DNA of 64,000 nt from Nonomuraea spiralis (GCF_014648435.1 NZ_BMRC01000007.1:124001-188000), one strand, 5' to 3'. Positions 45,426 to 53,691 are shown, counted from the stretch's first letter. Translations and numbers: made by a program. The notes: generated by a model not told the origin, from the letters alone.

Positions 45426-46454
45426 TCAGTAGATGACGCGGGAACGCGCGTCCAGCCGGAACTCGCGCGACTTGCGAAGATCCCTGGCCACGTTCAGCCG
45501 GCGCAGCCACCGGTCCGTCCCGTCGAACCGGGCGCGGAAGGGCTTGCGCCCGTGCACGGCCTTGTAGTTGTCGATGACGCAGATGTCGCCGGGTTCCAGC
45601 ACGATCCCGGTCATGGCCGCGTCCACGGTCGCGGCGAGGGCGGCGAGCGCTTTCTCCTCGTCCTCTCCCTGTATTCCTTGCATATAGTGCGGATCGACGC
45701 AGAGATACGGGTCGTCCGGGGCGCCGAAAAGCACCGGCATCGGCTGCGGATCGGTCAGCGCGCTTTCGACCTGGCGATAACTGCGGCGTTTCAGGTCGGC
45801 CACCCTCGGGTCGTCGTCCCGGTCCGGGGCGCGATTCTCAGGACGGTGCGAGTCGTCCGGGAGAATGAGAAATCGGTGCTCCCGGAGCAAGGCTTCTGTG
45901 GCCTCGTCGAGATGTATCGAACCGACCTCGGCGAAGGTCGTCTCCACCTTGTCGGGATTACGCAGGCAGAACAGCCCGAGATAATCCGTGCGGAGCGGGT
46001 GGAAGGCGTCCTCGGTGTGCCAGACCAGCGTTTCCGCGCTGCTCCAGCCGATTTGCTCGCGTTCGAAGCCGCGCATCGGGAAAACGTCGTGCATGATGCG
46101 TCCGTCCTGCTGCGTCACCCAGCCGATCGGCTCGCCCAACAGGCTCATGACCAGGTAGAACGCGATGTCCAGCGACAGTGTCGGCGACGGCGTGGGCCGC
46201 GATTTCCAGTCCTCGGGAGTGGGGCCGAGCGCGGCGTCGTCCACCGGTAGGCCGGAGATCACCAGCAGGCCCGACGGCTCGGCCAGGCGAAAATCGTGCA
46301 ACTCCGCGCGGAGGCGTCTCGGCAGCTCGTCGGCATAAACCCGGCCGATTTCCTGGAATTTCGCGGACTCTACTCCCGGATGCTGCCGGGCGAGCTCGCC
46401 CGCCAGCTCCGTGATCGCGGTCACCTCGTCTTTCCGCAGTTCGAAAGTCGACAC
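45426..46454 (-). CDS. Fe(II)/2-oxoglutarate hydroxylase of the VioC/MppO (guanidino amino acid) type
   Basis: The protein has 342 residues, close to VioC. The iron facial triad is H-x-E at His146/Glu148 (VWHTEDAFHP) with distal His301 (VHGRKPFRARFDG), and an Arg in DRWLRRLNVARDLRK for oxoglutarate. H-x-E in place of H-x-D, the long C-terminal region and the ending with charged DLRKSREFR follow the arginine beta-hydroxylase group, to which the mannopeptimycin enduracididine hydroxylase MppO also belongs. With MppP/Q/R in the same cluster, beta-hydroxylation of enduracididine or Arg is the likely job. The start is GTG 46454 with GGGAG before it. It is the first gene of the NRPS-1 operon. Its base composition is less GC-biased than its neighbours, hinting at separate origin. 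Confidence 0.82.
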   Translation of the reverse strand: MSTFELRKDEVTAITELAGELARQHPGVESAKFQEIGRVYADELPRRLRAELHDFRLAEPSGLLVISGLPVDDAALGPTPEDWKSRPTPSPTLSLDIAFYLVMSLLGEPIGWVTQQDGRIMHDVFPMRGFEREQIGWSSAETLVWHTEDAFHPLRTDYLGLFCLRNPDKVETTFAEVGSIHLDEATEALLREHRFLILPDDSHRPENRAPDRDDDPRVADLKRRSYRQVESALTDPQPMPVLFGAPDDPYLCVDPHYMQGIQGEDEEKALAALAATVDAAMTGIVLEPGDICVIDNYKAVHGRKPFRARFDGTDRWLRRLNVARDLRKSREFRLDARSRVIY

Positions 46455-46523
46455 AACTCGCTCCCTTCCTCGGCGACACCCGTCCGGTCAAGGTTCGGTC
46501 GTCGGCGGGCCGGAGCTCAATGT

Positions 46524-46542
46524 GTTTGAGCCTCAAGCTAAA
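46524..46542 (-). promoter_or_regulatory. cluster motif TTTAGC-N7-TCAAAC upstream of the hydroxylase/NRPS-1 operon
   Basis: On the minus strand TTTAGC (46542-46537), then TTGAGGC, then TCAAAC (46529-46524), 70 bases above the hydroxylase start. The preceding bases extend the match to GCCCTGTTTAGC, identical to the halogenase copy at 50108-50119. A TTGAG-C-CTCAA dyad overlaps it. The gap 46455-46705 is the shared control region with the membrane protein gene on the right. Confidence 0.5.
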
Positions 46543-46705
46543 CAGGGCAGTCACGAAGCCGGTGTGCTAGCGTCGAAAAGGTATCAGCGAGCGTCCCGTG
46601 CCGGTGTCGGCCCCCGGGCGGAAGCGCCGCGCAAGTGAAATTCGCCGACGACCCGGCTCCTGGTCGGCGCTTCCCACGACGTCATTGACAGCGGAGGAGG
46701 ACCCG

Positions 46706-47749
46706 GTGCGCCGATCACGTCTGGCAAGGATCACCAGTGCGGCGGCTCATTTACAGGTGTTCGCCATCGCGGGGATCAGCGCGGTGTTGCTGATCAGGAC
46801 CTGGCTGGCGAGCACGGGCTACCCGAAGCTCGGCGCCGGAGACCTGCACATCGCGCACGTCCTGTGGGGCGGCCTGCTGATGGCGGTCGGGCTCGGCCTC
46901 ACCCTCGCCTTCCTCGGCGAGCGGGCCAGGACGTGGGGCGCGCTGCTCGGCGGAGCCGGGTTCGGCACGTTCCTCGACGAGGTCGGCAAGTTCGTCACCG
47001 AGCGCAACGACTACTTCTACCGGCCCGCCGCCGGCATCATCTACCTGGTCTTCGCCGTCCTGGTCGTGCTGGCCCAGTGGCTCAAGGGCCGCACCGGCTA
47101 CACCGCCGCCGAGCGGACCGCCAACGCGCTGCACGCCGCCCTCGTCGGCGTCACCTCCGGGCTGACGGTCGAGCAGCGGCGCAGCGCGATCCGCCTGGTC
47201 CAGGACTCCGGCGACCCGCTCGACGCGGCCACGGTCCGGCTGCTCGGCATGGTGCCCCCCAGCGAACCGCCCCGCTTCCCCGCCGTGCGCGCCGCCCTGG
47301 CCTGGCTAGAGCGGTTGTGCCGGCGGCCGGTCGTGGTGGTGCTCGCGGTGGTCTACCTCGCCGTACGGGCCCCGCTGCCCCTGGTCGGCCTGGCCCTGGA
47401 GAGCTCGTACGACTCCCTCGGCCAGGAACGGGAGTGGGGAGCGGTGATCGGCCTGGCGGCGTCCGCGGCGGTGACGGTGCTGCTCAGCCTGTGGGGGGCG
47501 GCCCGGTTACGGTGGAACCGGCCGGCCGCCTTCCAGGCGCTCTACCTCGCGCTCCTGGTCGACATCCTGTTCGGCCAGGTGTTCGCGTTCATCGTGAACC
47601 AGTTCTCGGCGGTGCCGGGGCTGGTCGCGGACCTGCTGGTGCTGGCCGTGCTCGGCACGACGAACCGGCACCTGCGCAGAACCGCCCCGGCCCGCGACCC
47701 CGGCGACGGGCCGGGGGCGCGGGCCGGGAACGAGGACCGGGACGGCTGA
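46706..47749 (+). CDS. integral membrane protein of unknown function
   Basis: The protein has 347 residues. About seven to eight hydrophobic segments are visible: one near residues 15-35, three between 50 and 130 (including VLWGGLLMAVGLGLTLAFL), then after a soluble loop of about 80 residues (containing a charged helix near AERTANALHAAL) four more. A conserved-looking acidic stretch FLDEVGKFVTERNDYFYRP lies between helices. I recognise no family function. A longer frame starts at 46598, but GTG 46706 has GGAGGAGG five bases away. It is divergent from the hydroxylase and convergent with the SyrP-like gene, so it is enclosed by the cluster; transport or immunity is only a guess from location. 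Confidence 0.65.
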   Translation: MRRSRLARITSAAAHLQVFAIAGISAVLLIRTWLASTGYPKLGAGDLHIAHVLWGGLLMAVGLGLTLAFLGERARTWGALLGGAGFGTFLDEVGKFVTERNDYFYRPAAGIIYLVFAVLVVLAQWLKGRTGYTAAERTANALHAALVGVTSGLTVEQRRSAIRLVQDSGDPLDAATVRLLGMVPPSEPPRFPAVRAALAWLERLCRRPVVVVLAVVYLAVRAPLPLVGLALESSYDSLGQEREWGAVIGLAASAAVTVLLSLWGAARLRWNRPAAFQALYLALLVDILFGQVFAFIVNQFSAVPGLVADLLVLAVLGTTNRHLRRTAPARDPGDGPGARAGNEDRDG

Positions 47750-47760
47750 GGTTCCGGGAG

Positions 47761-48672
47761 CTACGCCCGCGACGGTTCCGCCATGGCGACCGCGATCCGC
47801 CGCGGCCCCGTGTACGGCTCCCGCCCGTGCGAGGTGAGCATGTTGTCGATGACGAGCAGGTCGTCGGCCGCGTAGTCGAAGCGGCGGGAGGCCGCCCGGT
47901 AACACTTGCGCAGGTGGTCGGTGACATCGTCGGGGATGGCGCCGCCGTCGCCGTAGTAGGTGTTGCTCGGCAGCCCGTCCTGCCCGCACATCTCCAGCAG
48001 CCCCTCGCGTACGGCCTCGGGCAACGTCGTGACGTGGAAGAACGTGGCGTGGTTGAACCAGACGGGCTCGCCGGTGACCGGATGCCGGTGCACCGCCGCG
48101 CGTACGGCCTCGGTGCGCAGCCGCCCGTCCCCGAGCCAGGTCGCCCGTACGCCGTTGCGCTCGCAGTACGCGGTGACCTCGTCCCGGTCGGAGGTGTTGA
48201 ACGCCTCCGACCACGGCATGCCGAGCTCGTCGTCGTAGGTGCGCACGACCATCCAGCCGCGCCGCTCGAACTCCTCGCGCACCGCCGGGTCGAGGGTGTC
48301 GTGCACCTCCCGGGTGGAGGCCAGGGGAGTGGCCCCCTGCGACTCCGGCGGCCGCATGCAGTGGAAGAACAGCACCATGGGCCAGACGGCCTGGTAGGAG
48401 TTCTCGTTGTGGAGGAAGATCTCCTCCTCGGGCGGGTAGTCGGTCGAGGTGTAGACGTTGCCCTTGATCACGCTGCGCGGCGACGACCGTTCGGTGTAGG
48501 CCAGCGGCGTCCCGGAGAACGCGCGTACGGCGGCGTCGAACCCCTCGACGCCGCCCACGTCGAAGCCGCGGAACAGCAGCGCCCCGTGGCTGGTCAGGCT
48601 CTCGCGCAGCGCGCGGTGCCCGGCCCTGATCCGGTCCTGGACGGGCTCGCCGGCACCCTCGATGATCAGCAC
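47761..48672 (-). CDS. TauD/SyrP-like Fe(II)/2-oxoglutarate oxygenase
   Basis: The protein has 303 residues. The iron motif is H-x-E (His88, Glu90) in FLHNENSYQ, with the distal His in MLTSHGREPYTGPRR near residue 280 and the oxoglutarate-binding Arg following. The N-H-E-N-S region and overall length resemble SyrP, which hydroxylates the beta carbon of a carrier-bound Asp in syringomycin assembly, and related enzymes in peptide clusters. A plausible substrate here is a tethered residue such as the Asn on module 1. The GTG at 48672 is three bases past the MbtH stop, behind GGAGGAG, so the two are coupled. Halogenation is unlikely, because the Glu ligand is kept. Confidence 0.78.
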   Translation of the reverse strand: MLIIEGAGEPVQDRIRAGHRALRESLTSHGALLFRGFDVGGVEGFDAAVRAFSGTPLAYTERSSPRSVIKGNVYTSTDYPPEEEIFLHNENSYQAVWPMVLFFHCMRPPESQGATPLASTREVHDTLDPAVREEFERRGWMVVRTYDDELGMPWSEAFNTSDRDEVTAYCERNGVRATWLGDGRLRTEAVRAAVHRHPVTGEPVWFNHATFFHVTTLPEAVREGLLEMCGQDGLPSNTYYGDGGAIPDDVTDHLRKCYRAASRRFDYAADDLLVIDNMLTSHGREPYTGPRRIAVAMAEPSRA

Positions 48673-48675
48673 GGC

Positions 48676-48888
48676 TCACTCCTCCATCGCCGCGATGAGG
48701 CTCTTGGGCCGCATGTCGGTCCAGTTCTCGTTGATGTAGCCGAGCGCGCGCTCCCGGTCGGTCTCGGGCAGCGCGACCGCCCATCCGGCCGGCACGTCCA
48801 CGAAGGCCGGCCAGAGCGAGTGTTGTCCCTCGTCGTTGACGAGCACCAGGTAGATGCCCTCGGGGTCCTCGAAGGGGTTCGTGCTCAT
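48676..48888 (-). CDS. MbtH-like NRPS accessory protein
   Basis: The protein has 70 residues, the full family length. It shows NPFEDPEG at the start, the core NDEGQHSLWPAFVDVPAGW and the end NENWTDMRPKSL, covering the invariant Ser, Trp, Pro and Arg positions of the MbtH signature. Such proteins bind adenylation domains and aid their folding and activity, here presumably several of the six A domains. The ATG at 48888 has GGAGG at 7-base spacing. It is the middle gene of the ArsR-MbtH-SyrP-like operon. Confidence 0.93.
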   Translation of the reverse strand: MSTNPFEDPEGIYLVLVNDEGQHSLWPAFVDVPAGWAVALPETDRERALGYINENWTDMRPKSLIAAMEE

Positions 48889-48908
48889 CGTTCGTCCTCC
48901 AGGGAAGG

Positions 48909-49814
48909 TCAGTTGCGTTGTGAGATGAGGTGGCCGCCGCCGCGCAGCAGCGCCATGCCCAGCGACGTCAGCGTGTGCAGGGCCGTGTTGCGGTTGCGGG
49001 CGGTGGTGATGAGCCCGGCCTTGCGCAGCACGGTGGCGTGCTTGCTGGCGCCGGCCAGGGAGATGCCGAGCCGCTCGGACAGCGCGCCGGTGGTGCAGCT
49101 GTCCATGAGCGCCTGCATGGCCGCGGCCCGGGTGTGCCCGACGAGCGCGCCGAGCGCCTCGTCGTCGGCCATGGGCTCGGCCACCAGGTCCGACAGCACG
49201 GCCGGCGTCCAGGGGACCGAGACCACGAGCGCGGGCAGCCCGGTCTCGTGCTCCCTGTCCAGGAACAGGCAGTGCCTGACCTGGAGGAAGAACGAGGGAC
49301 TGAGCAGCAGGCCCCTGCCGTCGAGGTACACGTCGCGGTCCTCGTCGTGCGGGACCTCCAGGACCGGCGGGTTCCAGACCAGCTTCGGGTGCAGGGTGTC
49401 CAGCAGGCATTCGACGCCGTTGGTGATCGTGATACGCCCGAACGTCTCCCGTTCGAGCTCCAGGTAGGCACGCACCCGCCCCCAGTACGGCAGCACCGCG
49501 GCCCGGCAGAACGCCAGCACGGTGGCGGTCGCCCACGGGACGGCGGCGTCCCCGGCGCGGAAGCCGGACTCGCCGGGTGAGCGGTCGAGCAGTCCGAGCA
49601 GTTCGCCGAGCGGCCGGCGCTCGCGGGCCAGCCGATCCACCTGGCCGGCCGTGCCGTTCATGCGTTCGCGCACGTCCCTGCGCCACTCGCCGTGGACCGC
49701 GCCGCCGCTTCTGGCGAACAGGTCGAGGGCGAAGACGCTCTCGGTCACCGGGCCCAGCGTCGCCGCCATGCGCAGGCGTGCCAGGTCTTCGACCGTGAAA
49801 TGAATCCGCAGCAC
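48909..49814 (-). CDS. ArsR-type winged-helix transcriptional regulator
   Basis: The protein has 301 residues. The first 200 form an effector region of the DUF5937-like kind seen in actinobacterial ArsR-family regulators (beginning LRIHFTVEDLARLRMA). Residues 225-295 are the winged helix, with recognition helix LSERLGISLAGASKHATVLRKAGLI. The start is GTG 49814 with GGGAG before it, preferred to ATG 49826, which overlaps that ribosome binding site. It shares a 437-base control region with the halogenase operon and lies 20 bases upstream of the MbtH gene. It lacks the metal-binding ELCVC motif, so a small-molecule ligand is more likely. It is a candidate pathway regulator. Confidence 0.78.
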   Translation of the reverse strand: MLRIHFTVEDLARLRMAATLGPVTESVFALDLFARSGGAVHGEWRRDVRERMNGTAGQVDRLARERRPLGELLGLLDRSPGESGFRAGDAAVPWATATVLAFCRAAVLPYWGRVRAYLELERETFGRITITNGVECLLDTLHPKLVWNPPVLEVPHDEDRDVYLDGRGLLLSPSFFLQVRHCLFLDREHETGLPALVVSVPWTPAVLSDLVAEPMADDEALGALVGHTRAAAMQALMDSCTTGALSERLGISLAGASKHATVLRKAGLITTARNRNTALHTLTSLGMALLRGGGHLISQRN

Positions 49815-49967
49815 CGCGGCTCCCATTTCGCATTTTCCGGGTTCGTCGATCACGCCGCGGCGCGGGGAAAATGCGCACGACGCGGTGGCCGCGTGGATCA
49901 GGGCGGCTTGGGCGAGGAGGGGCGTCCGCGGTGGGAGCCCCCAGTTTTGCTCAAGCTAACTCGGAGG

Positions 49968-50024
49968 CAGTTGGGAAGTCAACTGGCGTTGGAGGATCAA
50001 GAAATTTGCATCTACGCCAGTTGA
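49968..50024. promoter_or_regulatory. nested inverted repeats CAGTTG/CAACTG, candidate multi-site operator
   Basis: TCAACTGGCGT (49979-49989) is perfectly complementary to ACGCCAGTTGA (50014-50024) across 24 bases. A further CAGTTG at 49968-49973 faces CAACTG at 49980-49985. Three CAGTTG half-sites in alternating orientation within 57 bases suggest cooperative binding of a dimeric regulator, or a hairpin in the leader of either transcript. Confidence 0.5.
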
Positions 50025-50113
50025 TGACCGCCTGTGGGCAACCGTGAACGCCCTGCACAGGGGCGCATGCCGAGCTGCCGGGCCGCGCCGCCGCCACCCG
50101 TCTGACCGCCCTG

Positions 50114-50132
50114 TTTAGCTCCGGCGTCAATG
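50114..50132 (+). promoter_or_regulatory. cluster motif TTTAGC-N7-TCAATG upstream of the halogenase
   Basis: TTTAGC (50114-50119), seven bases, TCAATG (50127-50132), then CTGGA two bases on. It lies 120 bases before the halogenase start. The left extension GCCCTG equals the hydroxylase copy; the right extension CTGGA equals the NRPS-2 copy. Confidence 0.5.
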
Positions 50133-50251
50133 AGCTGGAAATCGGCAGGGACCGTCCGGCACGCTCGGAAAAGGGCGGTCGGAGCACTGCCCAATCCTTT
50201 TTCCGGTTCTTCCGACGCGCGTTTCCCAACGCCATGGACAAGGGCTCAAGA

Positions 50252-51844
50252 ATGGTAAAGAACGTCGTCATCGTGGGCGGCGGCACCTCGGGCTGGATGA
50301 CCGCCGCATATCTCCGGGCGGCATTCGGCGACCGAATCGCCGTCACTCTGGTCGAGTCGAAGAACATCGCGACGATCGGCGTGGGAGAGGCCACGTTCAG
50401 TACGATCCGCCACTTCTTCGACTATCTCGGGCTGGACGAGCGGGAGTGGATGCCCGAGTGTCACGCCACGTACAAGCTGGGGATCCGGTTCGAGAACTGG
50501 CGCGCCCCGGGCCACCACTTCTACCACCCGTTCGAACGCCTGCGCGTCGTGGACGGCTTCCCCCTCACCGACTGGTGGCTCGGCACCCGCCCCGGCGGCG
50601 ACTTCGACCGCGACTGCTTCGTCATCAGCTGGCTGTGCGAGGCCAAGCGCTCGCCCCGCTACCTGTCGGGCGAGCTGTTCGAGCAGGACTTCACCGAGAA
50701 CCCCGACGAGCGTGCCTACCGCACCACCCTCACCGAGCAGAACACCCAGTTCCCCTACGCCTACCACTTCGACGCCGCGCTGCTGGCCTCCTACCTCACC
50801 CGCTTCGGCACCGAGCGCGGCGTCCGGCACGTCCTGGACGACGTCGTGGACGTCCGGCTGGACGAGCGCGGCTGGATCGACCACGTGCTCACCAAGGAGC
50901 ACGGCGAGCTGGCCGGCGACCTGTTCATCGACTGCACCGGCTTCCGCGGCATGCTGCTGAACAAGGCGCTGTCCGTCCCCTTCGTCTCCTACCAGGAGAG
51001 CCTGCCCAACGACCGGGCGGTGGCGCTGCGCGTGCCCGCCGACATGGCCGCCCGGGGCCTGCGCCCCTGCACCACCGCCACCGCCATGGACGCCGGCTGG
51101 ATCTGGACCATCCCCCTGTACGGCCGCGTCGGCACCGGCTACGTCTACGCCGGCGACTACTGCACCCCCGAGGAGGCCGAACGCACCCTGCGCGAGTTCG
51201 TCGGCCCCGAGGCGGACGACCTGGAGGCCAACCACATCCGCATGCGGATCGGCCGCAGCGAGCGCTCCTGGGTGAACAACTGCGTGGCCGTCGGCCTGTC
51301 CAGCGGCTTCGTCGAGCCCCTGGAGTCGACCGGCCTGTTCTTCATCCAGAACGCCATCGAGCAACTGGTCAAGCACTTCCCCGCCGACCGCTGGGACGAC
51401 CGGCTGCGCGAGTCGTACAACCGCCAGGTCGCCAACGTCATGGACGGCGTGCGCGAGTTCCTCGCGCTGCACTACCACGCCGCCGCCCGCTCCGACAACG
51501 ACTACTGGAAGGACGCCGCCACCCGGCCCGTCCCCGACGGGCTGGCCGAACGCCTTGAGCTGTGGCAGGCGCGCCTGCCCGACAGCGAGACGGTCTTCCC
51601 GCACTACCACGGCTTCGAGTCCTACTCCTACATCGCCATGCTGCTCGGGCTCGGCGGCGTCCCGGTGCAGGCCCCGCCCGCGCTGCGGCACTTCGACCAC
51701 GGCCGCGCGGAACGCGAGCTGCGGCTCGTCCGCGAGCAGGCCGAGGCGCTGGTCGCCAACCTGCCCAGCCAGTACGAGTACATCGCCGCGCTCAACGGCG
51801 ACACGCTGCCCGGACGGCGACCCGAGCTGAGCCGGACACGATGA
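50252..51844 (+). CDS. FADH2-dependent tryptophan halogenase (PyrH-like, probably C5)
   Basis: The protein has 530 residues. The flavin motif GGGTSG is at residues 10-15, the halogenase motif W-x-W-x-I-P appears as WIWTIP near 283, the catalytic Lys75 is in TYKLGIRFENW, and the essential Glu358 is in FVEPLESTG. The sequence closely follows my recollection of PyrH, the pyrroindomycin tryptophan 5-halogenase, including the lysine number and runs such as HFFDYLGLDEREW. It should chlorinate free Trp using hypochlorite made from FADH2 supplied by the flavin reductase two genes on. ATG 50252 with AAGGG is preferred over ATG 50234. Its stop overlaps the next start (ATGA). Confidence 0.92.
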   Translation: MVKNVVIVGGGTSGWMTAAYLRAAFGDRIAVTLVESKNIATIGVGEATFSTIRHFFDYLGLDEREWMPECHATYKLGIRFENWRAPGHHFYHPFERLRVVDGFPLTDWWLGTRPGGDFDRDCFVISWLCEAKRSPRYLSGELFEQDFTENPDERAYRTTLTEQNTQFPYAYHFDAALLASYLTRFGTERGVRHVLDDVVDVRLDERGWIDHVLTKEHGELAGDLFIDCTGFRGMLLNKALSVPFVSYQESLPNDRAVALRVPADMAARGLRPCTTATAMDAGWIWTIPLYGRVGTGYVYAGDYCTPEEAERTLREFVGPEADDLEANHIRMRIGRSERSWVNNCVAVGLSSGFVEPLESTGLFFIQNAIEQLVKHFPADRWDDRLRESYNRQVANVMDGVREFLALHYHAAARSDNDYWKDAATRPVPDGLAERLELWQARLPDSETVFPHYHGFESYSYIAMLLGLGGVPVQAPPALRHFDHGRAERELRLVREQAEALVANLPSQYEYIAALNGDTLPGRRPELSRTR

Positions 51845-53148
51845 TCCCGGCCGAGGGACCGGCGCGGATCGCCCTGTTCGGCGTCGTGCTCGCGGCGGTC
51901 CTCCTCCTCGCCTGGGCAGGGCGGCTGCTGGCCGGAGCATTGCGCCAGCCGGCCGTGATCGGCGAGGTGGCGCTCGGGATGGCGGCGGGCCCGCTGGTCG
52001 TGGCCGTGGCCGGTCCCGGCGCCGCGCGGGCGCTGCCCCTCGACTGGCTGAGCTGGTGCGGGCACGCCGGCCTGGTGCTCTACCTGGTCGGCGTGATCCA
52101 CGAGCTGCGCCTGGCCGCGCCGCTCGTACGCGGCCGGGCGGTGGGCTGGACCGCGGCGGGCGCGCTCGCCGTCCCGATGCTGGCCGGATCCGCCGTGGCC
52201 GTGTGGGCGCTGGCCGGGGACGAGCCCGGCCTGCGCGGCACGGCCCCGGCGTCCGCGCTGGTCGTCTTCCTGGCGGTGTCGCTGTCGGTCACCGCCGTCC
52301 CCGTCCTGGCGCGGATCCTGTCCGAACGCGACCTGGTCGGCACCCGGGCGGGCGTGTTGTCGATGACGGTCGCCACGGTCACCGACGCGGTGGCCTGGCT
52401 GCTGGTCACGCTGGCCGTGAGCCTGGCGACCGGCGGCCTCGGGAACGTGGCCGTGCTCACCGCCGTCACCGCCGCGGCCCTGACGGGGGCGGTCGCGGTA
52501 CGGCGGGCGCTGGGCACGGCCCCGCTGCTGCGCCTGCCCGCCCGCCTCCCTCGGGCCGCGGCGGTGCTCCTCGCCGTGTGGGCGCTGGCCGCCGCGGCGG
52601 CGATGCGCTCGTGGGGGCTGACCGAGATCCTGGGCGCGGCCCTCGCCGCCCTCGCCCTGCCCCTGACGGCCCCGGCTCCCGCCGACGGGCCTGCCAGAGG
52701 CGGCGGCGCGGATCCGTGGGCGCGGCCCGTTCGGCTCGTCGCGGGCGCCGGGCGGCTGCTCGTCCCGGTGTTCTTCGTGGTCACCGGGTTCACCGTGTTC
52801 GCCGAGCCGTTCGCGGTCGCCCCCTGGGCGGCGATCGTCCTGGTCACGCTGCTCGGCATGGCGGGCAAGGTCGGGGGCGCGTACGCGGGGGCCCGTCTCG
52901 GCGGCGAGCCGCCCGGGATGGCGCTCCGCCTGGGCGTGCTGCTCAACACCCGGGGCCTGACCGAGCTGGTCGTGCTGCAGATCGGCCACGAGGCCGGGAT
53001 CCTCACCCCGGCCATGTTCCTCGCGCTCGCCGTCATGGCGCTGGTGACCACGGCGGCGACCGGCCCGTCGTACGCCCTCCTCCAGCGGCCGCGACGGCCG
53101 CGCGGGACGGCCCCGGTACCCGTCGCACAGAACGGAGGCTTGCGATGA
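51841..53148 (+). CDS. cation/proton antiporter (CPA2-type)
   Basis: The protein has 435 residues with about twelve hydrophobic segments. Features of the Na+/H+ exchanger superfamily are visible: the discontinuous-helix region (SVTAVPVLARILSERDL), the following Asp-containing segment (MTVATVTDAVAWLL) and a late LLNTRGLTELVVLQIG stretch. Antiporters of this class also occur in glycopeptide antibiotic clusters. It overlaps the halogenase stop and the flavin-reductase start by four bases each, so the three are translationally coupled. Its role could be pH or ion balance during production, self-protection or transport; none is shown by the sequence. Confidence 0.8.
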   Translation: MIPAEGPARIALFGVVLAAVLLLAWAGRLLAGALRQPAVIGEVALGMAAGPLVVAVAGPGAARALPLDWLSWCGHAGLVLYLVGVIHELRLAAPLVRGRAVGWTAAGALAVPMLAGSAVAVWALAGDEPGLRGTAPASALVVFLAVSLSVTAVPVLARILSERDLVGTRAGVLSMTVATVTDAVAWLLVTLAVSLATGGLGNVAVLTAVTAAALTGAVAVRRALGTAPLLRLPARLPRAAAVLLAVWALAAAAAMRSWGLTEILGAALAALALPLTAPAPADGPARGGGADPWARPVRLVAGAGRLLVPVFFVVTGFTVFAEPFAVAPWAAIVLVTLLGMAGKVGGAYAGARLGGEPPGMALRLGVLLNTRGLTELVVLQIGHEAGILTPAMFLALAVMALVTTAATGPSYALLQRPRRPRGTAPVPVAQNGGLR

Positions 53149-53684
53149 CGGATCTCCCGCTGGTGGAGGCCCTGCCCATGACGCCGACGGTCGACCCCGA
53201 CCGTTTCCGGTCGCTGATGTCCACCTTCCCGAGCGGCGTCGCCGTCGTGACCGTGACGGACCCCGACGGCAGCCCGCGCGGCATGACCTGTTCGTCGGTG
53301 TGCAGCGTCACCCTCGACCCGCCGACGCTGCTGGTCTGCGCCCGCAGCCTCAGCCCCACGCTGCACGCCATGCTCAAGACCGCGCAGTTCACCGTGAACC
53401 TGCTGCACGCCCACGCCCGCGACACCGCCGAACTGTTCGCCTCGGGCGCCGCCGACCGCTTCGACCGGGTCCGCTGGTCCGCCCGCCCCGCCTACGGCGG
53501 GCCGCACCTGGTGGAGGAGTCTCACTCCGTCGCCGACTGCCGGGTCGCGCGGACCGTGGAGGCCGGCGACCACGTCGTGGTCTTCGGCGAGGTGTACGGC
53601 ATCGAGCGGTGCGCGCCGGCCGTACCCCTCCTGTACGGCCTGCGCGCCTACTCGTCCTGGCGTCCGGGGACCGAGCCGTCATGA
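53145..53684 (+). CDS. flavin reductase (PF01613-type) partner of the halogenase
   Basis: The protein has 179 residues. It shows the flavin-reductase pattern: FPSGVAVVTV, GMTCSSVCSVTLDPPTLLVC, FTVNLL and the C-terminal HVVVFGEV. Enzymes of this family reduce FAD or FMN with NAD(P)H and pass the free reduced flavin to two-component monooxygenases and halogenases. ATG 53145 follows CGGAGG and overlaps the antiporter stop. Membership of the same coupled operon as the halogenase makes the partnership very likely. It converges on the GT39 gene over a hairpin. Confidence 0.9.
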   Translation: MTDLPLVEALPMTPTVDPDRFRSLMSTFPSGVAVVTVTDPDGSPRGMTCSSVCSVTLDPPTLLVCARSLSPTLHAMLKTAQFTVNLLHAHARDTAELFASGAADRFDRVRWSARPAYGGPHLVEESHSVADCRVARTVEAGDHVVVFGEVYGIERCAPAVPLLYGLRAYSSWRPGTEPS

Positions 53685-53691
53685 CCGGCTC
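53673..53691. terminator. hairpin between the flavin reductase and GT39 genes
   Basis: GAGCCGTCA pairs with TGACCGGCTC with one bulged base. The flavin-reductase stop codon is in the stem, and the GT39 stop codon overlaps its right edge. It is a good candidate for a bidirectional terminator of two convergent operons. Confidence 0.5.

Larger units (their letters stand above)
49815..50251. promoter_or_regulatory. divergent control region between ArsR and halogenase operons
   Basis: This 437-base stretch has no gene but is dense in signals: a degenerate copy of the cluster motif on the minus strand (GTTAGC-TTGAG, 49950-49960), the inverted repeats at 49968-50024, and the plus-strand cluster motif at 50114-50132. 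The part around 49995-50012 is AT-rich (AAGAAATTTGCATCT). Confidence 0.55.

Noticed and set aside
46532..49959. The shared 10-mer CTCAAGCTAA (46532 and 49950) as a regulatory site of its own
   Set aside because: At 46532 it overlaps the TTTAGC-N7-TCAA site, and at 49950 it belongs to a degenerate copy, so it was folded into that motif instead of being counted separately.
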